A DNA stretch of 64,000 nt from Sphingomonas sp. UBA978 (lineage in GTDB: Bacteria; Pseudomonadota; Alphaproteobacteria; Sphingomonadales; Sphingomonadaceae). The stretch covers positions 186,001 to 250,000 of the forward strand of contig NZ_DBBS01000005.1 in NCBI RefSeq assembly GCF_002292295.1. Reading direction: 5' to 3'. The notes below the pieces were generated by a model. That model was not told where the DNA came from, did no database searches, and saw only the letters and a list, made by a program, of their open reading frames with translations. A program made the position numbers and the translations under genes. Of this stretch, positions 7,228 through 14,922 are shown piece by piece (position 1 is the stretch's first letter; every line of letters begins with the position of its first letter).

Positions 7228-7520
7228 GCTGGATTGCCTACGCCGTGGGACCGCACACTCTTACCGCCGCCAAGGCCGCGGTCGTTGGTCTGCCTCGTTC
7301 GTGCCGACCTATTGGCGCTATTGTCACTATTGTCAGGGGCGCGCGCGCTCGCGACCGATCCAGCCGGGACCATCGCTGCCGGCCATTTCCGAAATAGATA
7401 GATAGATGACTTTTCTAGCCTACGCCGCGCGAAGGCTGAGGGCGTCAGATTGAGCGCGGGAGTCCGTGACAATAGCGACAATAGTGACAATAGCGCCCGG
7501 ATCACCGGCCGAACTCCCAC
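7224..7520 (-). CDS. Doubtful small gene spanning 9-base repeats
   Basis: A 98-residue frame ends in an ATGA overlap with the DUF5681 gene, which argues for translation. An internal ATG at 7373 would give 49 residues. The sequence contains simple peptide repeats, ALLSLLSLLS near the start and DNSDNSANRS later, both encoded by the same inverted 9-base DNA repeats. It may be a genuine linker gene, or only a frame kept open by the repeats. No domain recognised. Confidence 0.3.
   Translation of the reverse strand: MGVRPVIRALLSLLSLLSRTPALNLTPSAFARRRLEKSSIYLFRKWPAAMVPAGSVASARAPDNSDNSANRSARTRQTNDRGLGGGKSVRSHGVGNPA
7316..7495. repeat. Inverted GACAATAGT iterons
   Basis: The segment 7316-7334 (CGCTATTGTCACTATTGTC) is the exact reverse complement of 7477-7495. 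The right arm is part of three head-to-tail 9-base units starting at 7466, 7475 and 7484 (GTGACAATA, with one CGACAATA variant). The arms are 142 bases apart. The array lies just downstream of the primase/helicase genes. Short iterons near replication genes can be origin or regulator-binding sites, but no such function is shown. Confidence 0.6.
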
Positions 7521-7954
7521 AGCAGGACGGGCGAGACGGTCGGGTGCGTGCCATGGCCCATGCCACCGCGAGTGAAGGCGGCGCGGCGGTCACCATCGGC
7601 GACGATGGCGCGCTGCTGATCCAGCAAGGCGATCGATCGACCACGCAGCCATACCGCTAAGCCCGAAAATTCCCAGTCGTCACGCGGTCCGATCCCGAAC
7701 AGATCACCGGCCGACCAGCCCAATGCTATCGCGTTCGCTGCCCACCCGTCGCGAGCAACCCCCAGCGCATCGCGGACGATGCCCCGCCATCTGTCCGCCT
7801 GCTCGATCTTCCTCGGCGCAGGCATGTACTCCAGCGCCCGCAGGGAAGCGGCAAGGTGGTCGGGCAGGCCGAACGTTTCCGCTACCGGCGGGAGGGGGGC
7901 GGGCTGCTCGCGCCGCTGGGCTACGGCAGCCGCGACGTCACGCCAGCTACCCAT
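7502..7954 (-). CDS. Conserved protein next to the DUF3987 gene
   Basis: A 150-residue protein from the ATG at 7954 (MGSWRDVAAAVAQRREQP), overlapping the DUF3987 gene by 8 bases. The middle has ADRWRGIVRDALGVARDGWA and AIALGWSAGDLFGIG, then SGLAVWLRGR, and it ends LLWEFGR. This 'W...aLgWs..dLFg......GLa.WL.Gr...a....A' layout recurs beside phage-type DUF3987/primase genes in alphaproteobacteria. It is probably part of the replication module; biochemical role unknown. Confidence 0.55.
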   Translation of the reverse strand: MGSWRDVAAAVAQRREQPAPLPPVAETFGLPDHLAASLRALEYMPAPRKIEQADRWRGIVRDALGVARDGWAANAIALGWSAGDLFGIGPRDDWEFSGLAVWLRGRSIALLDQQRAIVADGDRRAAFTRGGMGHGTHPTVSPVLLWEFGR

Positions 7955-9518
7955 TGGCCACCTCATGCACAGCCGGATTGACGAGGAAGTCCTTGCGCGC
8001 CTTGCCCGGCGTATCACCGTCCCGCCCTGGTGCCGACCGCAGCCATCCAGCCTCGATCAGCAACTCGGTCGCGCCTTCGACGTCGGCCGCCACCTTCAGC
8101 GTCGCAATGCCACTGTTGCGCTGGATGTCGCGGGCATTGATCCGTTGAGCGCCGTGCTTCTTGATGTGCCGGGCCAGAGCTGCGGCATTCCGCTCAACCT
8201 CGGGAAGCGCTGCATCACCGAAGACGCGGAGAGCGGACGGTTTGGCATAGTCGTCGACGAAGCCAAGCACCGACACTAGGGTGGTCAGGCTGATCGTCTC
8301 CGGCTCGCGGTCGCCGTTCGCCGCCCAAGTCATCAACTCTACGACTAACGCCAACCGCAGCACCATGCCCCGCAGCTTGCCGACGACGCCTTTGTAGAGC
8401 GACGATGCCTCGCGAACGGCAGCATCGTTGTCGCGGACCCATGCCTCGAACACATCGGCGGCATCGTCGGCGAGCAGCAGCACCCGTGCATCGATCCGGC
8501 CGTCCTCCAGTCGAGGCGCGTCGAGCTGCTGAAGGCGGCGGTACATGCCCTCTAGCTGTTCGGTGTCGGCGATCTGGCGCGGACGCTGATACAGAATCGG
8601 ATCGGGCCACACCCACAGGAAGCGGGGGACCAGACCGTCGTCCGCCGTCTTCAGCAGGCATTCGCGCAGCTTCTCGGGCTGGATGCCACCAAGGACGGTC
8701 ACGCCGTTGAACGGCACGAACAGCGGCCCCGCCTTGTTGCTCTTGCGATCGATCACGTGCGGCCGCCCGCCGTATGCTTCCAGCCAGAACTCCCGACCAC
8801 CCGGCGAATACCGGTCGAAGCTCATCAACCAGGCAGCGAGCTCGTCGCGCAGGTGAAGGGTGCCGTTAGGGTTGCCCGCCAATATCTCGCCGAGGGCTTC
8901 CGGCGTCGCGTCCTGCACAACAAGGCGGGGACGCTGCGGCTCATCCGGCTCGACCGCGGCAGTCGGCATAGATGGTGTCGCCACCCCGTCCTTGGTCGCC
9001 GCCTTCACCTGCGCCTGCCATTCGGCTCGCTCGGCCTTGGCCCGTTCGTTCTCGGTTTGCCAGCCGATCAGCCGCGACTTGTGCCGTTCGGCCAGCTCTG
9101 TTTCCATGCCTCGGAGCGGGCTGGTGGCAGCATCGATCGCAGGCGACTTGTTCGACGACGGATCGCCGACCGGTGCGACCCACAGGACGCACGGTTCCTG
9201 CCACTGTGGCGTCGTGGTGTAGGGCTGCACCCGCCGCTTTGCGCCGACGAGCGAAGCGACCACGCCAAGGACGCCCACCGCCACATAGTCGACCGGCGCA
9301 CCGGCACCGGCCGCCAAGTCGCGGATCAGCGGCCACAGCGATCCGAAGATGTCGGTGGGCATGACTGGAGGCGTGGTGCGCCCGCCCGTCAGGATCGTCA
9401 TATCAGGCGCTGGCCAAGGGTTCGCACGACGCGGACGGACGACGGTGCCGCCATCGAACGGCTCGGGCGAGAACGGGCGAGCGTCATCGTACGCCGCATG
9501 GAATGCCGCGGCGTTCAT
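7947..9518 (-). CDS. DUF3987 helicase-like replication protein
   Basis: A 523-residue protein. Residues 112-126 carry LWVAPVGDPSSNKSP, a P-loop-like element typical of DUF3987 (YfjI-like) proteins, followed by a long charged helix (about 150-185), then LHLRDELAAWLMSFDRYSPG and VTVLGGIQPEKLR. The C-terminal 70 residues look like a winged-helix region (INARDIQRNSGIATLKV). The family is found with phage and satellite primases and is thought to act as the replicative helicase partner. The start overlaps the primase stop by ATGA. Assignment is good; the exact reaction is inferred. Confidence 0.75.
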   Translation of the reverse strand: MNAAAFHAAYDDARPFSPEPFDGGTVVRPRRANPWPAPDMTILTGGRTTPPVMPTDIFGSLWPLIRDLAAGAGAPVDYVAVGVLGVVASLVGAKRRVQPYTTTPQWQEPCVLWVAPVGDPSSNKSPAIDAATSPLRGMETELAERHKSRLIGWQTENERAKAERAEWQAQVKAATKDGVATPSMPTAAVEPDEPQRPRLVVQDATPEALGEILAGNPNGTLHLRDELAAWLMSFDRYSPGGREFWLEAYGGRPHVIDRKSNKAGPLFVPFNGVTVLGGIQPEKLRECLLKTADDGLVPRFLWVWPDPILYQRPRQIADTEQLEGMYRRLQQLDAPRLEDGRIDARVLLLADDAADVFEAWVRDNDAAVREASSLYKGVVGKLRGMVLRLALVVELMTWAANGDREPETISLTTLVSVLGFVDDYAKPSALRVFGDAALPEVERNAAALARHIKKHGAQRINARDIQRNSGIATLKVAADVEGATELLIEAGWLRSAPGRDGDTPGKARKDFLVNPAVHEVANG

Positions 9519-10501
9519 GACCGAGCCCCCATCAGTTCGGCGTTGAAGTCCTTGTACGGGGGCGTTGGCCGCATGATCCTCGTGGCCAGGCCGGCGGCAG
9601 CAAACGCCGCCGCCGCCTTAGCCGCAGCTATAGCACCGGAATCGTCGCTATCCGCACCGATCACGATAGCGCGCGTCACGGGGGTGAAGGTCATCTGCGG
9701 CATCATAGAGGTGCCAGCCGCGACCCAGACGGAACGGCCCAACGCCTGGTACAGCGTCAGCCCATCCTCCAGCCCCTCGGTGACGAGCATGCTGGCGGAT
9801 GGCGGCCCAAGCCGGATCGATCCACCAACGACGTTGCCGAGGCTGTACTTCACCTTCGGCTTACGGTCCGTCTCGGTCGCCTTCACGGCAGCCTTGCGCC
9901 CGTCTTCCGTCAGGTAGGTGCGTTGCAACCCGACTAGGTCGCCGACGGGATTGGTGACGATGGCGATCAGCGCGGGCAACAGCCCCGGACCGTTCGCCGC
10001 CAGCAAGCCATTCCCGTCGATCTTGGGCGGCGCGAGGCGGGTGAACCGCAGAGTGTGCGGCAGGTCCATCGTGATCCCGCGCGACCGCAGGTACACCGCG
10101 GCCGGCGTCCCTTCGATCGGGACGGACCCGGCAACGATACGCTGAGCCACTGGCCGCATGTCCGCCTTCGGCTTGGCGGGCGCACGCTGCTGCTCCAGTT
10201 CCCGCAACGCGCCACCGTCCAGCATGTCGATCGCGCCGGGCAGCTTCACGCCATAGGCCTGCTGCACGAAGTCGAGGACATCGCCCGACCAGCCACAGCC
10301 GAAGCAATGGGCGCGGCGGTCGTCGGCGTAGATGGTGAAGGACGGGGTGCGATCCTGATGGAACGGGCAACTGGCCTTGAGCTCATTGCCCGCCCGGTGC
10401 AGTTTCACGCCAGCCTTCGACGCCACGCCCGACACGGGGAACCGGTCGCGGATCCCGGCGACGATGCGTGCCAGGTCGTTGCTATCGATGCGGCGGGTCA
10501 T
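9515..10501 (-). CDS. CHC2/Toprim phage primase
   Basis: A 328-residue DnaG-type primase from the ATG at 10501, which overlaps the upstream stop by ATGA. Residues 45-69 form the CHC2 zinc finger (CPFH ... CFGC: C45, H48, C66, C69). The Toprim domain spans about 236-320, with TEGLEDG (E242, E245) and the metal-binding GADSDDSG (D284, D286). It is much shorter than bacterial DnaG (about 600 aa) and lacks a separate helicase-binding domain, as in phage/satellite primases working with the adjacent DUF3987 protein. Primer synthesis for phage replication is the expected role. Confidence 0.85.
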   Translation of the reverse strand: MTRRIDSNDLARIVAGIRDRFPVSGVASKAGVKLHRAGNELKASCPFHQDRTPSFTIYADDRRAHCFGCGWSGDVLDFVQQAYGVKLPGAIDMLDGGALRELEQQRAPAKPKADMRPVAQRIVAGSVPIEGTPAAVYLRSRGITMDLPHTLRFTRLAPPKIDGNGLLAANGPGLLPALIAIVTNPVGDLVGLQRTYLTEDGRKAAVKATETDRKPKVKYSLGNVVGGSIRLGPPSASMLVTEGLEDGLTLYQALGRSVWVAAGTSMMPQMTFTPVTRAIVIGADSDDSGAIAAAKAAAAFAAAGLATRIMRPTPPYKDFNAELMGARS

Positions 10502-10815
10502 GCAGCGTCCCCCGTCCTGCGCACGAAGGGCAAGATCGTGGCGCTTGGCCGCTTGCGGCGCCGCAAGTTGATACGTCCCGGGTTGTCGAGCGTCTTGAGG
10601 CTGATGCGCCACGGGGTCATTTCGACATACACCGCTCCGGTTATTGTGATCCCGTCAGCATCGCTTCCAAGTTCGCCAGTCCGTTCCAGGAGGAAGATGC
10701 GGTCGCGCCCGAACGTAGCGACGGAAGCGAACTCGTCTCGATCCGTCTGAAGGTGCGCGAGGATCTTCCCCTCCGCAGTCATCAGGACCACGACGCGATT
10801 GTGCTGCACGCTCAT
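10498..10815 (-). CDS. Hypothetical early phage protein, 105 aa
   Basis: A 105-residue protein with a beta-rich front half (NRVVVLMTAEGKILAHLQ, IFLLERTGEL, ITGAVYVEMTPW) and a basic tail (INLRRRKRP). It is coupled by ATGA at both ends, to the primase and to the preceding gene. No family recognised. Its place suggests an accessory early function. Confidence 0.5.
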   Translation of the reverse strand: MSVQHNRVVVLMTAEGKILAHLQTDRDEFASVATFGRDRIFLLERTGELGSDADGITITGAVYVEMTPWRISLKTLDNPGRINLRRRKRPSATILPFVRRTGDAA

Positions 10816-11078
10816 GGTCGCGCCCCCATCTTCGGCGCATCGCGCTTATGATCGAATCGGCGCAACGCCCTGCCGTTCGCCTCAATCGCGAGGTGCAGCC
10901 GCATCTTCGCAGCCGTGATCGCCGCGATCCTGACAGCAGGACCATACTCCCGTGCCGTCGCGATCCGGGCCACGAACGAGCGCTTACCGTTCTGCACCTC
11001 ATGCTGAACCACACACCAGTGCGGCCCCTCAACTTGCCGCAGCACGATCATCATGCGGTTCCTCGCGGGCGCGCTCAT
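10812..11078 (-). CDS. Hypothetical early phage protein, 88 aa
   Basis: An 88-residue basic protein (MSAPARNRMMIVLRQVEGPH, then WCVVQHEVQNGKRSFVARI). The second half is Arg/Lys-rich and helical. ATGA overlaps link it to both neighbours in the early operon. No recognisable domain. Confidence 0.45.
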   Translation of the reverse strand: MSAPARNRMMIVLRQVEGPHWCVVQHEVQNGKRSFVARIATAREYGPAVRIAAITAAKMRLHLAIEANGRALRRFDHKRDAPKMGARP

Positions 11079-11395
11079 GCGGCACCCCCTTTTGCTACGG
11101 CTTCCTCAAGGTGGGCGACATAGGCGAGAATCATCTGCACGCTGGCGGCGGACAGCTCAACGCCGCCGTCGGTGGCATCGCCAACACGGTCGGTCAGATG
11201 CTCCACAGCAAATGCTGCCCAACGGTTGGGGAGGGTGTTATCCAGGGCCGCGACCGCGGTCAGACGCTCGGTGACGTAGCCCCGAAGAGCAACACCACCG
11301 CCGCCGGCGATGATCTCGTCAGCCGTCAACAGCGTGGATCCGTCTGCCTTGCGTGCGTCGTCCAGCCAGGCGAGATTTGACTTCGGCGGGATCAA
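11075..11395 (-). CDS. Hypothetical early phage protein, TTG start
   Basis: A 106-residue protein. The best start is TTG at 11395: AGGAGG lies 7 bases upstream and the TTG overlaps the TGA of the previous gene (TTGA). The longer frame reaching 12142 runs across several other genes. The protein contains TADEIIAGGGGVALRGYVTE and a C-terminal helix (VQMILAYVAHLEEAVAKGG). No family recognised. Confidence 0.5.
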   Translation of the reverse strand: MIPPKSNLAWLDDARKADGSTLLTADEIIAGGGGVALRGYVTERLTAVAALDNTLPNRWAAFAVEHLTDRVGDATDGGVELSAASVQMILAYVAHLEEAVAKGGAA

Positions 11396-11682
11396 GCGGA
11401 CGCCTCCTGTCGATCGAGGATCGTGGCCCGCCACACGATGGCGTTGGCCCCGCTGACGTTGCGACGGCGCTTGCCCGTGTCGCGGATCATCTCCTTCTTG
11501 CGCAGCTCGGTGAAGCGGGGCTGGAGCGAATACCTGGGGTATCCGGCAATGCCGCACGTCTCGTCGACCGTCAGACCAGCAGGGTGGCTGCACAGCGTTT
11601 TGTGGACGATGGCGCGCAGGTGATCCGCCATAGGGGCAATGCCCGCATAGGCGGCGGCGCTGGTGTCGGTGCGGCCCATCAT
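11392..11682 (-). CDS. Small winged-helix-like early protein
   Basis: A 96-residue protein from the ATG at 11682, which has GGGAGG upstream and overlaps the previous stop by ATGA; an in-frame ATG at 11697 is less likely. The segment LTVDETCGIAGYPRYSLQP, then RFTELRKKEMIRDTGK, reads like a winged helix-turn-helix: a two-helix turn, a recognition helix ending in 'sl.pRftELrkkg.i', and a wing with NAIVWRA. A DNA-binding early regulator is plausible. Confidence 0.5.
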   Translation of the reverse strand: MMGRTDTSAAAYAGIAPMADHLRAIVHKTLCSHPAGLTVDETCGIAGYPRYSLQPRFTELRKKEMIRDTGKRRRNVSGANAIVWRATILDRQEASA

Positions 11683-11882
11683 GCGCCCGCCTCCCATGCC
11701 ATACCGGCGATGACGTTCGCACGCGGTCCGGTAATCCCGGCCGCGAACAGCCGTTGCAACCGGAGCATCGAGGCAGTATCTGTCGTGGTGCTGATGCTGT
11801 GAAAGTTCTGGAGGGGTCGGACTGTGGCGGTCCGGCCCTTCCGCTTATTAGGCTGCGGTGCCTCTGCCGATCTGGATGCCAT
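11679..11882 (-). CDS. Hypothetical early phage protein, 67 aa
   Basis: A 67-residue protein (MASRSAEAPQPNKRKGRTAT at the front), basic at the N-terminus, with a short helical end (MLRLQRLFAAGITGPRANV). It lies 6 bases after the excisionase stop and overlaps the next gene by ATGA, so it sits in the same early operon. Function unknown. Confidence 0.45.
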   Translation of the reverse strand: MASRSAEAPQPNKRKGRTATVRPLQNFHSISTTTDTASMLRLQRLFAAGITGPRANVIAGMAWEAGA

Positions 11883-11888
11883 GATCGA

Positions 11889-12086
11889 TCACGCGGCGAC
11901 CGGCTGCGACGTCGACGAGACGCGACGCCCCGCCTTCCACGCCTCGATGTCAGACACGTCATACGCGATATTACGTCCCGCGCGGATGTGCTGAGGGCCG
12001 CGCCCGAGGACGCGCCAGTTTTCGAGAGTCTTGGGCCTAACGCCAACCAGTGGCGCGGCTTCCTTGGTCGTGAGCAGCTTCTGCAT
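11889..12086 (-). CDS. AlpA/excisionase-like HTH protein
   Basis: A 65-residue protein (MQKLLTTKEAAPLVGVRPKT, then LENWRVLGRGPQHIRAGRNI). This is a textbook MerR/HTH_17 excisionase layout: 'Ltt.EaA..lgv.p.tl.nWr..G.gP.....gr.i.Y...die.W'. Proteins of this type direct excision by the integrase or activate it. The integrase lies two genes upstream on the same strand. It is the first gene of the early operon; the region before it holds a TTCGCCGAAA direct repeat. Confidence 0.75.
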   Translation of the reverse strand: MQKLLTTKEAAPLVGVRPKTLENWRVLGRGPQHIRAGRNIAYDVSDIEAWKAGRRVSSTSQPVAA

Positions 12087-12195
12087 GTTGCCTCCTCCAC
12101 CACGGGTACGTCCGGGTGTTGGAGGGATGATCGGGGGTCCAAAAATCGCAGGCTATTTCGCCGAAATTCGCCGAAAACATTCGCTGATAAATGCG
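12087..12195. promoter_or_regulatory. Leader region of the prophage early operon
   Basis: The 109-base gap between the excisionase start and the stop of the 425-aa gene contains two close copies of TTCGCCGAAA (near 12157-12176) and a relatively AT-rich patch (CATTCGCTGATAAATGC). This is the natural place for the early promoter and an excisionase or repressor operator on the minus strand. No repressor gene was recognised, so the regulator is unknown. Confidence 0.3.
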
Positions 12196-13473
12196 CTATC
12201 CGCCCTTCTTGTTACGGCCTCTCGTCCGCGCCGGCAGCTCTAATTGCACGCGAACATCTGCATCTAGTTTTCGAATAGTGGGGCGACCGGGGACGACGTT
12301 ATCCGGGAACGCACTGGCTGCGCCTTTGACGATCTGGTCCTGGTCCCAACCTTCGACGTTTCGAGCGCGCACCCAGCCGCGCAGGTCGCTGCCGCTTACG
12401 GTCGGCTTGTTCTTTATCTCTGCCACCGTAGCCTGTGGTGTTGGCTTAGCGACGGGCGCTCGGACGTCGTCTGCGCGAAACCGAAGATCATACCATCGCG
12501 CTGGTTCATTTATGCCGGCAACGACACGGTGAAGTGAGCCCCCGCGCCCTTCCCAAAGTTGAACTCCAATGAAATCATAGGCGGGAACGTCACGCCGAAC
12601 GCCCTTATCCGCAGGAATGCCCGTCGCGCGGACACTGCCGGTTTGGCAAGCTGCCAACAGCTTGATCCGGGCTGCGTCGGCGGTCATCATGCCGCTGCCG
12701 GCCGTCGCGCGATGGGCAAGCGACTGCTCCAGCCGCTTCCATGCCACCGCGCCGTAATTCTTAGCGGTCGTGCCGGGAAAATGATGTGGTTGCTGGCGCT
12801 CGACAAACGCGAGGTCGTGCGTTCCCATCCACGCCACAGCTTCGTAGAGCGACCAGAGGGCCAGCGGCGCAGCAGTGTCAGCGGCGGCTGGCGCCTCGCT
12901 GATGAGCGTCGCCGAACTGCCCAGCATGAGCTGGGTCATATCACTAGGCAGCACCGTGCCGACTTCGCGCTCCCGGTTAGCAATCAACTCGCCCCTGATA
13001 CGAGGCCAATCTTCTTCACGCACCCAGAGCGTTGCTCGATCGCATTCCGCACGGGTCGGCCCGTCACGACCGTACGCGACATTGAGCGCAACGTAGATGC
13101 CCGTCTGCACCGTGTAAGACGAGTTCCACTTGTTCGGCCCGAAAAGGGTTTCGTGGTCCAGCTCGACGAAGCTGCCATCGTAATCCGTCCATGTCGGAAG
13201 ATGGCCCGATGACAGCGCCTTGACCATCGCCTCGCTCGCCGCATCCCGCAGATACCAGCTCGTGACGTAGGGCTCGCGCGCGTTTGGATCATAGAAGTCC
13301 ATGCTTGCAGCAATGCCGCTCATCCCGAGGAACGCGCGAGATTCGCGATCTGCCGTGCTGACGATCATCTGACCAAAAACGCTCATCAACTCTTGCATGC
13401 AATCTGCCAGCTTAACGCCGCCGGGCATCTTGCCCGGGTGACGCCCGACACGCGGCGCTTCTATCCTCGACAT
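12196..13473 (-). CDS. Unrecognised 425-aa protein beside the integrase
   Basis: From the ATG at 13473 (MSRIEAPRVGRHPGK; GGAGGG 3 bases upstream) this gives 425 residues. I do not recognise the family. Visible landmarks are VFGQMIVSTADRESRAFLG, DHETLFGPNKWNSSYTVQTG, VREEDWPRIR, a helical middle (ALWSLYEAVAWMGTHDLAF), and a C-terminal SGSDLRGWVRARN followed by a conserved-looking PGRPTIRKLDADVRVQL. It lies between integrase and excisionase on the same strand, where a regulator or defence cargo gene is often found. No transmembrane segment or clear catalytic motif. Confidence 0.6.
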   Translation of the reverse strand: MSRIEAPRVGRHPGKMPGGVKLADCMQELMSVFGQMIVSTADRESRAFLGMSGIAASMDFYDPNAREPYVTSWYLRDAASEAMVKALSSGHLPTWTDYDGSFVELDHETLFGPNKWNSSYTVQTGIYVALNVAYGRDGPTRAECDRATLWVREEDWPRIRGELIANREREVGTVLPSDMTQLMLGSSATLISEAPAAADTAAPLALWSLYEAVAWMGTHDLAFVERQQPHHFPGTTAKNYGAVAWKRLEQSLAHRATAGSGMMTADAARIKLLAACQTGSVRATGIPADKGVRRDVPAYDFIGVQLWEGRGGSLHRVVAGINEPARWYDLRFRADDVRAPVAKPTPQATVAEIKNKPTVSGSDLRGWVRARNVEGWDQDQIVKGAASAFPDNVVPGRPTIRKLDADVRVQLELPARTRGRNKKGG

Positions 13474-13560
13474 TCGCCCTCCGTTGGCGTCCCGCATGTG
13501 GAAGGGGCGGCAGGCTGGGCGGAAACCAACCGTTCGGGAGCTACCCTAGCCGCCCCAGCA

Positions 13561-14802
13561 TCACGCCCGCCGGGTGGCGAGCGGGATGACGTTTGTCTCA
13601 TCGGCATAGGCGAGGATCTTGCGGATGTGTTCGCCCCAGGCGTCCAGCGCCTCTCGCTTTTCATCGACCCATCCAAACCGCTGGTACACGCCGGCCACGC
13701 CCGATCGCGCCCCGGACAAGTGGTTAAGCACCGCCTCGGTCACTTCGAAGCGAACGCCTAAGCGCTGAAGACCGGTGGCGAGTGTGCGTCGCAGATCGTG
13801 GAGGCGCCATGGGGGCAAAGGATCTTCCCCGTCCTTCTCGATCACCCCGTCAATCTTGTCCTTGCCTTTGGCATGCGCGGTGAACGCCTCGCCGTTGGAC
13901 GTTGCGAAAACCCGCCCGCGCTTCGGCCACTTATCCCCACCCGCGACGGCGTCGATCACCAATACCGCCATCTTGCTCAACGGCACCTCGTGCGGTTCGC
14001 TGTTCTTGGTCCGCGGACCCGGCAGGCGCCATAGCTTTGCCGCACGGTTTAGCTCCTGCCACATAAGCCCGGTCACTTCTTCCCGACGTTGTCCCGTAAG
14101 GACGAGCAATCGTACGATTGGACCGAAACAGCGGTGGCAGGACGGTGCGGCATTCCAGACGCGGGGTATCTCGTCGTCGGTCAGCCAGCGGTCCCGGGCC
14201 TTAACGGGCGGCGGCGTCTCCATCCCCTCCATCGGTGAGCGCTCAATGTCGCCACGACCCACGGCCCATCGAAACAGCCGGCGCAGTATGGCGAACACAT
14301 TGCGACGACCGGCCTGTTGCCCGGCGGGCATGGCATCTAACACGGCGACGACGTTGGCGCGCGTGATTGTCGGCAGCGCCTTGGCACCAAGCACGGGCGT
14401 GATGTGCAGCCGTAGAGATCGTTCGACGAGATTGCGCCACCCCTCCCCTTTGCAGCTGCCGTAGAACGCATTGGCGTAGGCGTTGAAGGCGAGGCTCACC
14501 GCTTCATGACGGCGCTTCTTGTCGGCCTCAGCTGGGTCGGTCCCCTGCGACACCAACACCGCCAAACGCTCAGCTTCGGTCCGTGCAGTCGTTGGCGTCC
14601 ATGGGGAGCCATGCGCCCCTATGGTGTAGCGCCGTGTTTTCGCCTCGCGACCGCCCATTCGGTACTGATACACGTAGGTCACGGCCCCGGCCGGCGTGAT
14701 CTTCACCCCGAACCCCTTCAGGTCGTCGTCCCATAGGAAGCCGACGCCAGCGCCGGGCTTCAACGCATCGACCGTCCGCTTATTGACCTTGCCCGTCGCC
14801 AT
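13561..14802 (-). CDS. int: Tyrosine-type phage integrase
   Basis: A 413-residue site-specific recombinase from the ATG at 14802 (GAGG 6 bases upstream; a TTG at 14820 is less likely). Residues 1-90 form the DUF4102-type arm-binding domain (LWDDDLKGFGVKITPAG), 100-195 the SAM-like core-binding domain, and 210-390 the catalytic domain. Catalytic residues can be placed: R239 in LTGQRREEV, H335 and R338 in LHDLRRTL, H361 in LNHLSG and Y373 in GVYQRF. It integrates or excises the prophage. It lies immediately downstream of trmB, marking that end of the element. Confidence 0.92.
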   Translation of the reverse strand: MATGKVNKRTVDALKPGAGVGFLWDDDLKGFGVKITPAGAVTYVYQYRMGGREAKTRRYTIGAHGSPWTPTTARTEAERLAVLVSQGTDPAEADKKRRHEAVSLAFNAYANAFYGSCKGEGWRNLVERSLRLHITPVLGAKALPTITRANVVAVLDAMPAGQQAGRRNVFAILRRLFRWAVGRGDIERSPMEGMETPPPVKARDRWLTDDEIPRVWNAAPSCHRCFGPIVRLLVLTGQRREEVTGLMWQELNRAAKLWRLPGPRTKNSEPHEVPLSKMAVLVIDAVAGGDKWPKRGRVFATSNGEAFTAHAKGKDKIDGVIEKDGEDPLPPWRLHDLRRTLATGLQRLGVRFEVTEAVLNHLSGARSGVAGVYQRFGWVDEKREALDAWGEHIRKILAYADETNVIPLATRRA

Positions 14803-14817
14803 TAGGAGCCTCGCTGG

Positions 14818-14880
14818 CAATCACCTGACAATCACCGTAGCGGGAAGCACAGGGAACAGCAAGGGAACAGCGGGAACAAG
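14818..14880. repeat. Direct repeats upstream of the integrase (arm-type site candidates)
   Basis: Between the integrase start and the trmB stop are two copies of CAATCACC (14818-14825 and 14829-14836) and three copies of GGGAACA(G) at 14852, 14863 and 14872. Repeats spaced about one helical turn apart beside a tyrosine integrase commonly serve as arm-type binding sites flanking the attachment core. The core itself probably lies between 14881 and the 3' end of trmB; its partner copy would be outside the window. Confidence 0.45.
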
Positions 14881-14922
14881 GCCCCTCTCTAACAGGCGTG
14901 AACGGATCGCGAACCCCGCAGC

